Source of the DNA: Bryobacteraceae bacterium
GTDB taxonomy: Bacteria; Acidobacteriota; Terriglobia; Bryobacterales; Bryobacteraceae
Assembly: GCA_014379815.1 (NCBI GenBank)
Contig: JACMLA010000485.1
Location: 1 to 27,150, forward strand
Direction of reading: 5' to 3'
DNA length: 27,150 nt
The position numbers and the translations under genes were made by a program. The notes beneath the pieces were generated by a model. That model worked only from the letters and a program-made list of their open reading frames with translations, did no database searches and was not told the origin of the DNA. Below are positions 8,484 through 17,384 of the stretch, piece by piece. Numbering within the stretch: position 1 is the first letter of the stretch; every line of letters begins with the position of its first letter.

Positions 8484-9935
8484 TCAAACTGTTGGCAATC
8501 GCTGCGTCGATGGCTTGATTCCTGCCAGTTGCGCCAGACCGCACTCGGTATGAATCGCGTGAACAGCCTTTTCCAAACCGCTGCGATTCACAACGATGGC
8601 AATGGTCAGTTCGCTTGAGCCTTGCGCGATCGCGATGATGTTGACGTTCTCGCGGGAAATCGCGGTGAAGATCCGGCCGGCAAGACCAGGTGTGCCTTGC
8701 ATCCCTTCACCAACTACCGCAAGGAGTCCGACCTCCGTGTCTACATCCACCGGCTCCAGATAGCCGTGTGCCAGTTCCAGACCAAACTCTGCCTGGAGAG
8801 CTTCCATGGCGGAAGGAAGTTCGTCCTTACGCAGCAGGAAGCAGAAGCTCTGCCGGTAGCTGGAACTGGTAAACGTCAAAACCTCGGATCCTGCCCGCGC
8901 CAAAGCATCAAGAGCACGCCCCATCATCGCCGTCGGATTCACCGAGGAACGTGCCGTGTTAACCGTGACCAGAGCCACGTCGGGCATCGAGGTTACTGCT
9001 CTTGGTCCGCGAAGATTGGCCGTAGTCTTTGAGACGATTCGAGTCCCCGGAGCGGCGAGATTGAAACTGTTCTTGCTCCAGACCGGAATCTCTTTCTCCA
9101 TCAGCGGAGCAAGTGTGCGTGGATGCAGAACTTTGGCTCCGTTGTACGCGAGCTCCGCAGCTTCGCTGTACGTAACTTCGTCCAGCACGGCGGCTTCTTT
9201 TACAAGCCGCGGATCCGCAGTCATGATTCCATCCACATCCGACCAGATCCACAGTTCGGTCGCATCCAGCACCGATGCCAGGATCGAGGCGCTGTAGTCG
9301 GAGCCGCCACGACCAAGCGTTGTGGGACGTCCATCCACGGTGGCGCCGTTGAAACCTGTCATTACTGGGACAATGCCGCTCTCCAGCAGTGGCACGAGTT
9401 TCTCAAATGCACGCTCCGCCGTCATGTCCAGCAGTGGTGTCGCGTTGCCGAACTCGTCATCTGTAACGACGATCTCACTCGCGTTTACAGCGGTTGCCTG
9501 CGTCCCTGTGGCGTTGAGGTAGGCAGACAGGATCATTGCAGACAAGCGCTCCCCAACCGCGGCTGCCTCGTCGACGGACTTGGGTGGTCGCTCGCCAAGT
9601 ATCAACATTCCGTGGGCTATTCTGCTGAATTCACCCACCATAGTTCCTACTTCGCAGATCGCAGACGAACAAGCCGGCTCGGGAAGGAGCCCCCGGCAGG
9701 CCTCTACGTGGCGAGCTTCCAGCCGTTTCAGATTGCTCTCCAACTCCATGCTCCGGCCCGCCTCGGCGGAGCGCAACGTGTCTAGCAGCAGGTCCGTGGT
9801 CTTCGACATCGCAGACACGATGACTACGATGGGCCGGTTCTTTCGTTGCTCTGCACAGATGGCAGCGGCCGCACGAATGCGCTCCGCCGACCCCATACTG
9901 GTTCCGCCAAACTTCATGGCAAGCAGGTTGGTCAT
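8484..9935 (-). CDS. lysC: aspartate kinase (ACT-regulated)
   Basis: A 483-residue aspartokinase, which phosphorylates L-aspartate in the first step of Lys, Thr, Met and diaminopimelate synthesis. The N-terminal amino-acid kinase domain (about 1-300) shows MKFGGTSMGSAERI, GRGGSDYSASILASV and WSDVDGIMTADPR, all diagnostic. Two ACT modules follow (about 315-480; VALVTVNTARSS..., LLAVVGEGMQGTPGLAGRIF), so feedback control by lysine or threonine is expected. Length and arrangement suit a monofunctional aspartokinase of the III/ThrA-like type rather than the 400-residue alpha/beta type. Start at ATG 9935 shares an ATGA overlap with the stop of cmk, so the two are translationally coupled. Diaminopimelate also feeds peptidoglycan, the theme of the operon at 13.5-21.8 kb. 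Confidence 0.96.
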   Translation of the reverse strand: MTNLLAMKFGGTSMGSAERIRAAAAICAEQRKNRPIVVIVSAMSKTTDLLLDTLRSAEAGRSMELESNLKRLEARHVEACRGLLPEPACSSAICEVGTMVGEFSRIAHGMLILGERPPKSVDEAAAVGERLSAMILSAYLNATGTQATAVNASEIVVTDDEFGNATPLLDMTAERAFEKLVPLLESGIVPVMTGFNGATVDGRPTTLGRGGSDYSASILASVLDATELWIWSDVDGIMTADPRLVKEAAVLDEVTYSEAAELAYNGAKVLHPRTLAPLMEKEIPVWSKNSFNLAAPGTRIVSKTTANLRGPRAVTSMPDVALVTVNTARSSVNPTAMMGRALDALARAGSEVLTFTSSSYRQSFCFLLRKDELPSAMEALQAEFGLELAHGYLEPVDVDTEVGLLAVVGEGMQGTPGLAGRIFTAISRENVNIIAIAQGSSELTIAIVVNRSGLEKAVHAIHTECGLAQLAGIKPSTQRLPTV

Positions 9936-10621
9936 CGGGCGTACTCCTTCCCGTTCGAAGTTCGTCCACGTACCAGTTTCAGAATGGCTTCCACTACTTC
10001 GCCCGCTGTCATCTCGCCGGAATCGATATAGACCGCGTCCCCTGCCTGCACCAGAGGCGCCTCCGCACGAGTACGATCCCGGCCGTCGCGCTCGGCAAGT
10101 TCTCTGGCGGTTTGATCGTGACTGGTGTTCGATCCGCGGCTCAGGAGCTCGGTGGTTCTGCGATTGGCCCGAACCGCCGCGGGCGCATCAAGGAATATCT
10201 TTATCTGAGAATCGGGGAACACAACTGTGCCGATGTCACGGCCTTCCATCACTACGCTTGTCGATGCGCCAAGTTCCCGTTGCTTGTCGACCAGAGCTCG
10301 GCGTACACCCGGAACGGCGGAAACCTTCGAAGCCATGGCCGACACCTCCGAAGTGCAGAGGGCTGATGTCACGTCGTCTCCATTCAGGAACACATGATCG
10401 ACACCCGGCTCGAACTGAATATCCGCCTGAAGCGCAAGTTGCTCCAGTTTGAGATGATCGTCTTCTCCAACCGATGCCTGCAACGCCCATAAGGCTACTG
10501 CCCGGTACATGGCTCCGGTATTGATGTAGATAAAACCAAGACGCTCGGCAACGGCTTTCGCCACGGTACTCTTGCCCGCGCCAGCAGGTCCGTCAATCGC
10601 GATCACTACGCGTTTTGCCAT
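9932..10621 (-). CDS. cmk: cytidylate kinase
   Basis: A 229-residue (d)CMP kinase, transferring phosphate from ATP to CMP or dCMP in pyrimidine nucleotide salvage. It shows the P-loop AIDGPAGAGKSTVAKAVAER at about residue 8, NTGAMYRAVALWAL, MEGRDIGTVVFPDS and the lid motif ERDGRDRTRAEAPL. All are typical of Cmk, and the length matches the bacterial family. Start is the ATG at 10621; no Shine-Dalgarno is visible, while TACACT lies nine bases upstream (10636-10631, minus), so the mRNA may have almost no leader. The stop overlaps the lysC start. It diverges from the small TPR gene across 55 bases. Confidence 0.96.
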   Translation of the reverse strand: MAKRVVIAIDGPAGAGKSTVAKAVAERLGFIYINTGAMYRAVALWALQASVGEDDHLKLEQLALQADIQFEPGVDHVFLNGDDVTSALCTSEVSAMASKVSAVPGVRRALVDKQRELGASTSVVMEGRDIGTVVFPDSQIKIFLDAPAAVRANRRTTELLSRGSNTSHDQTARELAERDGRDRTRAEAPLVQAGDAVYIDSGEMTAGEVVEAILKLVRGRTSNGKEYAR

Positions 10622-10630
10622 TGATTGTTC

Positions 10631-10636
10631 AGTGTA
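10631..10636 (-). promoter_or_regulatory. -10-like box for cmk
   Basis: TACACT on the minus strand, nine bases before the cmk ATG, in a 55-base divergent gap. No good -35 is seen. Called only from position and similarity to TATAAT (4 of 6). Confidence 0.35.
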
Positions 10637-10664
10637 TCGTGGGGTTGCATCAGGAGACCCGCGC

Positions 10665-10670
10665 TACAAT
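10665..10670 (+). promoter_or_regulatory. -10 box, likely leaderless start of the TPR gene
   Basis: TACAAT (5 of 6 to consensus), exactly six bases before the ATG at 10677, which would put transcription start at the start codon. TTGCAT at 10645-10650 is a possible but closely spaced -35. No ribosome site lies in the six bases between. Confidence 0.5.
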
Positions 10671-10676
10671 CCGGGT

Positions 10677-11045
10677 ATGATGCTGAAAAACGCGGTCCTG
10701 GCGCTGGCTCTGGGCGGCACTCTGCTGGCTGCCGACGCGGATGTGGACAAGGCCAGGAAGCAGATCGCCGATAAGAAGTACGACGAGGCGATTACGTCTC
10801 TCGAAGCAACCTACAAAGCAAAGCCGGGTTCATCGGAAGTCAAAAAGACGCTTGCCGAAGCCTACCTTGGTAAGGGCGACTCGCTGATGTACAACGAGGC
10901 TTTGCCGCCGCGCATGAAGTATCCAGGAGCATTGAAAGCGTACCGTCAGGTTTTGCAGTACGACAAAGCAAACGCAAAGGCACAGCAGGGCGTTGCGACC
11001 ATCGAGGGCATCTACAAGCAGATGGGCCGCCCCGTTCCGCAGTAG
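10677..11045 (+). CDS. small exported TPR protein
   Basis: A 122-residue protein with a signal peptide (MMLKNAVLALALGGTLLAA, probably cut after LLAA or AD) and about two TPR units (about 22-55, AITSLEATYKAKPGSSEVKK; and 75-110, ALKAYRQVLQYDKANAKAQQ). TPRs are protein-protein scaffolds, so this is probably a periplasmic adaptor; no partner can be named. The start at 10677 (ATGATG) is preferred over a longer frame beginning at 10572, which would overlap cmk on the other strand and carry no signal peptide. It converges on the amidohydrolase, five bases between stops. Confidence 0.82.
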   Translation: MMLKNAVLALALGGTLLAADADVDKARKQIADKKYDEAITSLEATYKAKPGSSEVKKTLAEAYLGKGDSLMYNEALPPRMKYPGALKAYRQVLQYDKANAKAQQGVATIEGIYKQMGRPVPQ

Positions 11046-11050
11046 TCCAA

Positions 11051-12301
11051 TTACTTTCCGCCGCGATACACCTTTCCTTCTTTCATCACAAAGCGGACGT
11101 TTTGCATTGCGCGGACGTCCGTTAGCGGATCGCCCTCGACGGCAATCAAGTCGGCCCACATACCCTGCTTCACCGCACCAGCCTTGCCGGAAATCGATAG
11201 CAGGTCTGCAGCCCATACAGTAGCTGCCCGAATCGCTTCAATTGGCTGCATCCCGAACTCCACCATGTAAGGAAACTGTCTCCAATTGTCTCCGTGTGGA
11301 TACACTCCGCCATCGGTACCGAATGCCATCTTTACCCCGCCGCGCCATGCTTTCAGGAAATTCTGTCGCTGCGCCAGGCCGACTTTCTTCTCTTTCTCTA
11401 TCGACTCCGGCAGCATGCCGACCTTCGCTCCTTCTTCCAGAATGTACTCGTCGTTGTAGATATCGAAGACCAGAAAGGTGCCCCGTTCTTTCGCGAGGCG
11501 TATACCTTCGTCATCGATGAAGCTGACATGTTCCACTGAATCGACGCCCGCGATGATGGCGTCCTTGATGGATTGCGTCCCATGCGCGTGTGCCGCAACC
11601 TTGCGTTCCAGTTTGTGCGCTTCCTCCACAATCGCCTTCATCTCTTCCACTGAATATTGCGGCGTCCCTGGCAGATCGCCCTTCGAAAGCACCCCGCCGG
11701 AAGCGTGCAGTTTGATCAGATCTGCGCCGTACTTGATGTTCTCGCGAACCTTCATACGGGCCGCCCAGGGCCCATCCGCTACCCCGCTACTGGAGTAGCG
11801 ATATTCCGGCGCTAGCAGATTGTTGTCGCCGTGTCCTCCCGTGATCGACAGAGACGGGCCAGAAGCATACATGCGGGGACCATCCACGTCGCCTGCTTCG
11901 ATTGCGTCCCGTAACGCAACATCCGCGAAGCCACGCGCGCCAACATTGCGGACGGTCGTAAATCCAGCCTGTAACGTCAACTTTGCATTTCGCGCACCGG
12001 CCAGAGCACTGCGCGGCACCGAGACACCAAGTGACTTGTAGCCAGCGTTCCGCGGATCGCTCGTGAGGTGGACATGTGCATCGATTAGACCGGGTAGGCA
12101 AGTTGCACCAGACAAGTCGATAGCTGGAGCGGAACTCTGCCCGCCAGGAACGACTCTGACAAACAGGCCAGACTCTACTGTTATTTCCGCATTCTGAATG
12201 TACTGCCCGGACTCAACGTCGAGGAGCTTACCGCAGCGAACGATCGTTGTTTCTGCTTGCAGCACGAAGGTGCCGACGAGCAGGGTTGCTAAGACTCTCA
12301 T
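11051..12301 (-). CDS. exported metal-dependent amidohydrolase (imidazolonepropionase/prolidase-like)
   Basis: A 416-residue amidohydrolase of the subgroup annotated as imidazolonepropionase-like or Xaa-Pro dipeptidase-like. It carries a signal peptide ([17 protein letters not shown]), so it acts outside the cytoplasm, unlike the true histidine-pathway HutI. Metal-site signatures are visible: HxH in [13 protein letters not shown] (about 75), Lys in [12 protein letters not shown] (about 195), His in KVAAHAHG (about 235) and SVEHVSF (about 257), and Asp in [13 protein letters not shown] (about 328). The C-terminus returns to the small beta-sandwich ([16 protein letters not shown]). Likely substrate: a peptide, cyclic amide or lactam; not determinable here. 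It starts 33 bases from the divergent lactonase gene. Confidence 0.9.
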
Positions 12302-12322
12302 AGTTGCTCATATCGTTACTCA

Positions 12323-12328
12323 TATGAT
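12323..12328 (+). promoter_or_regulatory. -10 box, likely leaderless start of the lactonase gene
   Basis: TATGAT (5 of 6 to consensus) exactly six bases before the ATG at 12335. It lies in the second of two CTCATAT direct repeats (12307-12313 and 12319-12325), twelve bases apart, within the 33-base divergent gap. On the minus strand the first repeat gives TATGAG five bases before the amidohydrolase ATG. Confidence 0.5.
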
Positions 12329-12334
12329 GGACGC

Positions 12335-13459
12335 ATGCAAGTTTCGAGGAGGACGATTCTGTTGGCTGGTTCCAGCGCACTGCCGTTGCTGAACGGGGCG
12401 AAGTCCCCCGACTACCTGATGTACGTCGGCACCTACACGGGTCCTAAAAGTCAGGGCATTTACGCGTGGCGCTTTACTGGAGGCAAGTTCGCTCCTTTGG
12501 GATGCGTCGGAGAAACTGCGAATCCGTCTTTCCTCGCTATTACGAACGATGGAAAGAGCCTGTATGCGGCGAATGAAACGAGCGATGGCAAGGTCACTGC
12601 CTTCACTCTCGATAAAGCGTCAGGAAAACTGACGCAGCGGAATTCCGTGACCGCGCGGGGCGAATCGCCCTGTTATGTCTCACTCGACAAGTCCGGGAAA
12701 TACGTTTTCGTTGCCAACTACAGCAGCGGCAACATCGCGGTGCTTCCTCGGAATGCCGACGCGAGCCTCGGCGAAGCAACGTCGTTCGTCCAGCACGTCG
12801 GGACCACAGGGCCAGACGGCAAACGGCAAGACAAGCCGCATGCCCATTGCATTCAGGCCAGCGCCGACAACCGGTTTGTCCTTGCTACCGACCTCGGAAC
12901 TGACGAAATCAAGGTGTATCGATTCGACGCAGCAAAAGGAACACTCTCCCCAAACGAGCCTGCGTCAGGTAAGGCGAAGCCCGGGTCAGGGCCACGTCAC
13001 TTCACGTTTCATCCGACTCTGAAGAACCGGCTGTACGTAATCAATGAATTACTGTCGACTGTTTCGGTCTTTGACTGGGATAGGCAAAAAGGCACGATGA
13101 GTGAATTGCAAACCATCTCCACCTTGCCGGAAGGCTGGTCTGGATCCAGCACAACTGCGGAAGTCGTCGTGCATCCGAACGGGAAACTATTGTTCGGTTC
13201 CAACCGCGGACATGACAGCATCGCTGCGTTCCGAATCGACGGGGAAGGAAAGCTGGCGGCGGCGGGCCATACAAAGTCCGGTGGACAGACACCCCGCAAT
13301 TTTGCCATTGCGCCCGGAGGCTCACTCCTGATAGCCGCAAACCAGAAGACAGACGATGTTGTCGTTTTTGAGGTCAACACAGAGACAGGAGCGCTTGCAC
13401 CGACCGGCGAAAAACTCTCTGTCGGTGGACCTGTTTGTGTCCGCTTTGTCTCACTCTAG
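12335..13459 (+). CDS. exported lactonase-family beta-propeller protein
   Basis: A 374-residue member of the lactonase family (6-phosphogluconolactonase type, seven-bladed propeller). The start [19 protein letters not shown] has twin arginines plus a hydrophobic run, a TAT signal, so the protein is exported folded. Repeated blades are visible: [77 protein letters not shown] and [19 protein letters not shown]. The conserved HAHCIQ and PRHFTFHP stretches fit the family. Because it is exported, hydrolysis of phosphogluconolactone in the pentose pathway is unlikely; a sugar lactone outside the cell is more plausible. Its TAG overlaps the TAG of the opposite FHA gene in a shared CTAG. Confidence 0.9.
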
Positions 13460-14220
13460 CTGGTGAGTATTTCCAGCTGGAGGCGGACCTGTCCGAAATA
13501 GAGTTCGTCTCCCGAGTCGATCCGCAGGCCACGACCGCCTGCCCGCGGCACCTCGATCAAACGTCCATTGTGAATGGCACTAGTTCCGTAGCTTGAGCCG
13601 TCATCAAACAAGCGGTACTCCCCATCAATCCACTCCACATGAGCGTGCGCTCGTGAGACTGTATCGGCTTCCAGCACCAGATCGTTCCGCCTCACCAGCC
13701 GAAGACGGTCGTCCAGCACATCGGCCGTTCGACCAATCTCGACGCGTGCTCTCGAGGCTTCTACGACCGAGCCGTCCGGGAGTGTAAACCGAAGCGTACC
13801 TTGTTTGCGAACGGCTGCAGGCTTCTCCGCTTCAGTCTGCCGGGTCTTACAAATCACCGATGGTTCGGTCAGTTCTCCCGAGTCAACAATCGTGACGTTT
13901 ACAGCGAGGTCCGAGGGGAACTCTACATTGTCCCGACGCAGATGCTCAGTGATTTCGTTCTGAAGCGCGCCGTCGGCGATGAATACAGCTTCGATGGCCA
14001 TACGGCGATCTTCCGTATCGGCAGGGATCCGGACCGCCACTTCGTGAAAGGGAAACGACCGCCGCGCGCGAGGCAGCATTTGGATTCGTTCCTCAATCTT
14101 CTCGAGGATCGCTTTCTGAATCTCGATTAGCTCACGACCTTGGCCCGGAACTGGTTCCGACTGAAAGAGGCGGCGAAGTTGCTGGTCGATGCGTCGTTCC
14201 AGATCGCGAAACAAGTTCAT
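13456..14220 (-). CDS. DUF3662-like/FHA domain protein (FhaA-type)
   Basis: A 254-residue cytoplasmic protein. The N-terminal 120 residues ([20 protein letters not shown] onward, with [13 protein letters not shown]) resemble the DUF3662 domain of mycobacterial FhaA. A Pro/Glu linker leads to an FHA domain (about 145-250) with the phosphothreonine-binding pattern: [15 protein letters not shown] and [16 protein letters not shown] domains bind phosphothreonine, so the expected partner is the kinase two genes upstream or its targets. In mycobacteria FhaA binds the peptidoglycan regulator CwlM/MurJ system; a similar role is inferred here. It is the last gene of the operon; its ATG overlaps the RodA-PBP stop (ATGA). 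It converges on the lactonase gene. Confidence 0.88.
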
Positions 14221-17200
14221 TGCAACAGGCCAAGTTCCTGAGCGGCTGCCACGATTTCGCGAGCGATTGGCGCGGCCGCACTCCCACCATACTGCCCGTT
14301 CTCTACCAGAACCGCAAACGCAATTTTGGGGGCTGATCCATACGGCGCGAAGCCGATGAACCAGGCATGAGATGGCTTTTTCTCAAGCTCCGCAGTACCG
14401 GTTTTCCCAGCGACCGCAACGGGAGCGGCGGTAAGAGCTCTGCCTGTTCCCGAAGTAACCGCTCCTCGCATGTAGCTTCCCAACACGCGAGCCTGTGCAG
14501 CGTTCAGCACAGAAACAGGTGGCTCGATACGCGAATTGGATTCATCAGTGACCCAGCGTCCGAACGGCATCGAACCACCGTTGGCCACCGCAGCTGCCGC
14601 ACGTGCCATCTGAAATGGCGATGCTACTACCTGACCTTGTCCGTACGAAGCCTGAGGAAGAGGGTCCTTAAGATTTCCGGTCGCAATGCCAAGCAGATCA
14701 GCCGTCGTCTTCAGAGCTTCAGCGCCCACGGCATACGTTCCCAACTGCGCATAGTAAGCATTGCAGGAGACGACCGTGCCTTTCTGCATGTCCACGGCTC
14801 CATGCGGAGTGCGGTCCTGCACGTCATCGCGGATCGGGCGGCCCCATCCCTTTACGCTGTTGCCTACGCGCCCATCCGGGAGCGCTTTGCACTGATAGAT
14901 CAATTTTGCAGTGTTTGCATCCTTGCGCAGAGCGGCCATCGCGGTCACGATCTTGAACGTGGACCCCGGGGGATACAAGCCATAGCGAGCCCGGTCCAGC
15001 AACTCATCGGTCCCATCATCGGGTCCTAGTTCCGGAGGCATCCTGGCGGGCCACGGATAGCTGACGCTGGCCAGAAGGTCGCCGGTGACGGGATCGAGCA
15101 CCACGACCGCTCCTTTGTCGCGCCGGAGTCTCTTCAAGCCAGCCTCGAGTATCTGCGCACTCCTGATCTGCAGCCGGGCATCAATGGAAGTTTGGACGTC
15201 CCGCTTGCGATCGAATACCTTGCGAACTTCCGGATGATTTGGCTCCAGACGGTGTCGCATAAGCGGAACCAGTTCACGATAATCATGGCGCACTGTATAT
15301 GCCGGCTTCTTCGTCACGGGATGTGCGACTTCCACCGTATGGGCACGGTCGTTGTAGCCCTGCAAACGCACCATGGAATCACGTTCGATGAGAGACGAAT
15401 TGCGGGCACCCCAGTTGGCCCGTGTCCGAAGATCGCCGAGCAGATGGACACCATACGCACCAAGAGGGTAAAACCGCGCCTCGGCCGGATTCACACCCTG
15501 CCGGGTTCGTTCGTCCAGCAACTTCAGATCGCTTGTTGCCAGGACAACGCCTTTCTTGTCAAACACGGAACCGCGGGGGATAGATCGTGCGATCGCCATG
15601 AGCCGGGGGTTGTATCGATAGCGGCGAAAGCCATCACCCTGCAATGTGAGCGCTCCCGCTCCTGTGACCACGTCGGCGCGAGCAATTTGAATCCACGCCG
15701 CTTTGCTCACGATCACGAAACAGAGAATCGCCAGCAACTGCGCCAGACGTCTCACAGGAACTCTGAAGGGGGCGGTATGCTCGCTGTCCTCTGTGTCTCT
15801 TGAGAGTCCAGCCAGAACTCCAAAGATGGTGAAATTCGCAATCATCGCGGTTCCGCCGTAGCTCAGAAACGGTGTTACGACGCCGGACAGAGGAAAGAGA
15901 TCCAGCACACCGGCAGCGATAAGCACCAAACTAAATGTGTTCAGCAGAGACACCCCAAGTGCCAGGAAGAAGTTGTAATCTGTGCGGGCGCGCATCGCGA
16001 TACGCAATCCAATCCCGGTGAGCATCGCGAAGATCAGAAAGACACCGGCAACGCCGAACCATCCCCATTCCTCGCCAAGGACGGCAAGTATGAGATCGGT
16101 ATGCGCTGCTGGCATGATCCCGGGGTCACCAAGACCCGGGCCAGTCCCAAACAAGCCCCCCGTTGAGAAAGCCCACAAGGCGTGCACGACCTGCTCACCA
16201 CCACGCACGCTGTTGTCCCACGGGGAGAGCCACATCGCGACACGATCTGAAACGGTACGCGGGATGTGGAGGAGATATCCAACCAGGAAACCCAAACCCA
16301 GCAGAATCAACCCGCATGTCGCAAGGAGAGCACGTCCCCGCGCCACCGAGTATAGAGACAGGAACACGCAGGAGATGACGAGCGCCGGCCCAAGGTCTTT
16401 TTGAACAAAAAAGAATACGAGAGTGAGTCCTACCGCCAGCAGGACGGGGAGGGCGTACTCCAGACGTGGCAGATCCACATGCCTCGTAATGTTGGCGAGC
16501 TCCGGCCTTCGCTCTTTCAAAACACGCAGAAACTCCCACCGCGTAGCAAAGTAGCCGGCGAGGAAAAACGTGATCAGGATCTTAATAATCTCGACGGGCT
16601 GGAACCCGAGCAGGTTGACCTTAGCGTCGCTGGTACCAGGTCCCGTGCCGAAGAGAACCAACGCCAGGGACAGGGCGATTGCAGCAAGTAACGGGAGATA
16701 GCTCAAGCGTCCCAAGAGCCGGTTGATGTCGAGAGAAGAGGCAACCGCCATGGCTGCTGTGCCGATCAGGACGGACTGACTGAAGTCGGCAAAGCTCAAC
16801 GTATCCCGGAGCGGATCACGAAGCGCGAACATCAGGATCAAACCGGTTCCTGTCAATAGATGAATCGCGGGTAAAATCGCTTGCTCGCCGCCAAAATTGC
16901 GGAATCTCCAAAAGAAGTGCAAGGCATAAAATGCGAGAAAAAAGCCGGTGATCCAAAGCAGGGCAGCCCTAACGAAGCTTCCCGGCGAGCGAACAATCAC
17001 CAGGGGCTTGAGATTCGAAACCTCGGCCGCGCTCAGGAGCCGGTTGCGCCCAAGTGCGCCGACATTAGGCAAAGATCCAGCCTGCGATCGCTCAAAGATT
17101 CTGGCCGCGAGCAGTTGTCGTTCCCTCGCTGTCGGTGCAATCGCCATCAAAGCGGGAAGCAGCTGCTCGCGGCGTTCGAGCGAGTTCAGATTGATCAGAT

Positions 17201-17381
17201 CTGGAGCAAGCTGAGAGAAGGGCGCTGTCTTCGCGCTCCAAACAAGTGCCAGCCCGGCCATTATGAGAACGCTGCCAAGCAACAAGCTGAGTAATTCTGT
17301 GTTGCGGGGAGCCCTGTGTTGCGAAGTCGTAGTTGCAGTCTGCGTACGCCGTTCTGCGGCGCTGCTTCGCGTGATGGCCAC
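14217..17381 (-). CDS. RodA-class B PBP fusion: SEDS glycosyltransferase plus transpeptidase
   Basis: A 1054-residue fusion of the two halves of a peptidoglycan synthase. One helix at about 30-50 and a soluble stretch (about 55-130) precede a SEDS/RodA domain (about 135-545) with FQPVEIIKI (260-268), QKDLGPALV (327-335) and AAHTDLILAVLGEEWGWFG near 425-443; the Asp in this HTD motif matches the catalytic Asp of RodA. A further helix near 565 leads into a penicillin-binding transpeptidase domain: PPGSTFK with nucleophile Ser807, SCN at 872-874 and KTG at 993-995. All catalytic motifs are intact, so both activities are expected. RodA and PbpA are normally separate, adjacent genes. GTG at 17381 has a GGAG eight bases upstream and starts three bases after the kinase stop. 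Confidence 0.93.
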   Translation of the reverse strand: MAITRSSAAERRTQTATTTSQHRAPRNTELLSLLLGSVLIMAGLALVWSAKTAPFSQLAPDLINLNSLERREQLLPALMAIAPTARERQLLAARIFERSQAGSLPNVGALGRNRLLSAAEVSNLKPLVIVRSPGSFVRAALLWITGFFLAFYALHFFWRFRNFGGEQAILPAIHLLTGTGLILMFALRDPLRDTLSFADFSQSVLIGTAAMAVASSLDINRLLGRLSYLPLLAAIALSLALVLFGTGPGTSDAKVNLLGFQPVEIIKILITFFLAGYFATRWEFLRVLKERRPELANITRHVDLPRLEYALPVLLAVGLTLVFFFVQKDLGPALVISCVFLSLYSVARGRALLATCGLILLGLGFLVGYLLHIPRTVSDRVAMWLSPWDNSVRGGEQVVHALWAFSTGGLFGTGPGLGDPGIMPAAHTDLILAVLGEEWGWFGVAGVFLIFAMLTGIGLRIAMRARTDYNFFLALGVSLLNTFSLVLIAAGVLDLFPLSGVVTPFLSYGGTAMIANFTIFGVLAGLSRDTEDSEHTAPFRVPVRRLAQLLAILCFVIVSKAAWIQIARADVVTGAGALTLQGDGFRRYRYNPRLMAIARSIPRGSVFDKKGVVLATSDLKLLDERTRQGVNPAEARFYPLGAYGVHLLGDLRTRANWGARNSSLIERDSMVRLQGYNDRAHTVEVAHPVTKKPAYTVRHDYRELVPLMRHRLEPNHPEVRKVFDRKRDVQTSIDARLQIRSAQILEAGLKRLRRDKGAVVVLDPVTGDLLASVSYPWPARMPPELGPDDGTDELLDRARYGLYPPGSTFKIVTAMAALRKDANTAKLIYQCKALPDGRVGNSVKGWGRPIRDDVQDRTPHGAVDMQKGTVVSCNAYYAQLGTYAVGAEALKTTADLLGIATGNLKDPLPQASYGQGQVVASPFQMARAAAAVANGGSMPFGRWVTDESNSRIEPPVSVLNAAQARVLGSYMRGAVTSGTGRALTAAPVAVAGKTGTAELEKKPSHAWFIGFAPYGSAPKIAFAVLVENGQYGGSAAAPIAREIVAAAQELGLLQ

Positions 17382-17384
17382 CAG

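Noticed and set aside
9123..9785. 220-residue plus-strand frame inside lysC
   Set aside because: Antisense shadow of aspartokinase; no start signal.
9580..10452. 290-residue plus-strand frame across lysC and cmk
   Set aside because: Both opposite genes are recognised enzymes with intact motifs; the frame is Arg/Pro/Ser-rich and matches no fold.
14367..15803. Two plus-strand frames (220 and 203 residues) opposite the RodA-PBP gene
   Set aside because: Both lie antisense to the transpeptidase half whose catalytic motifs are intact; composition is shadow-like.
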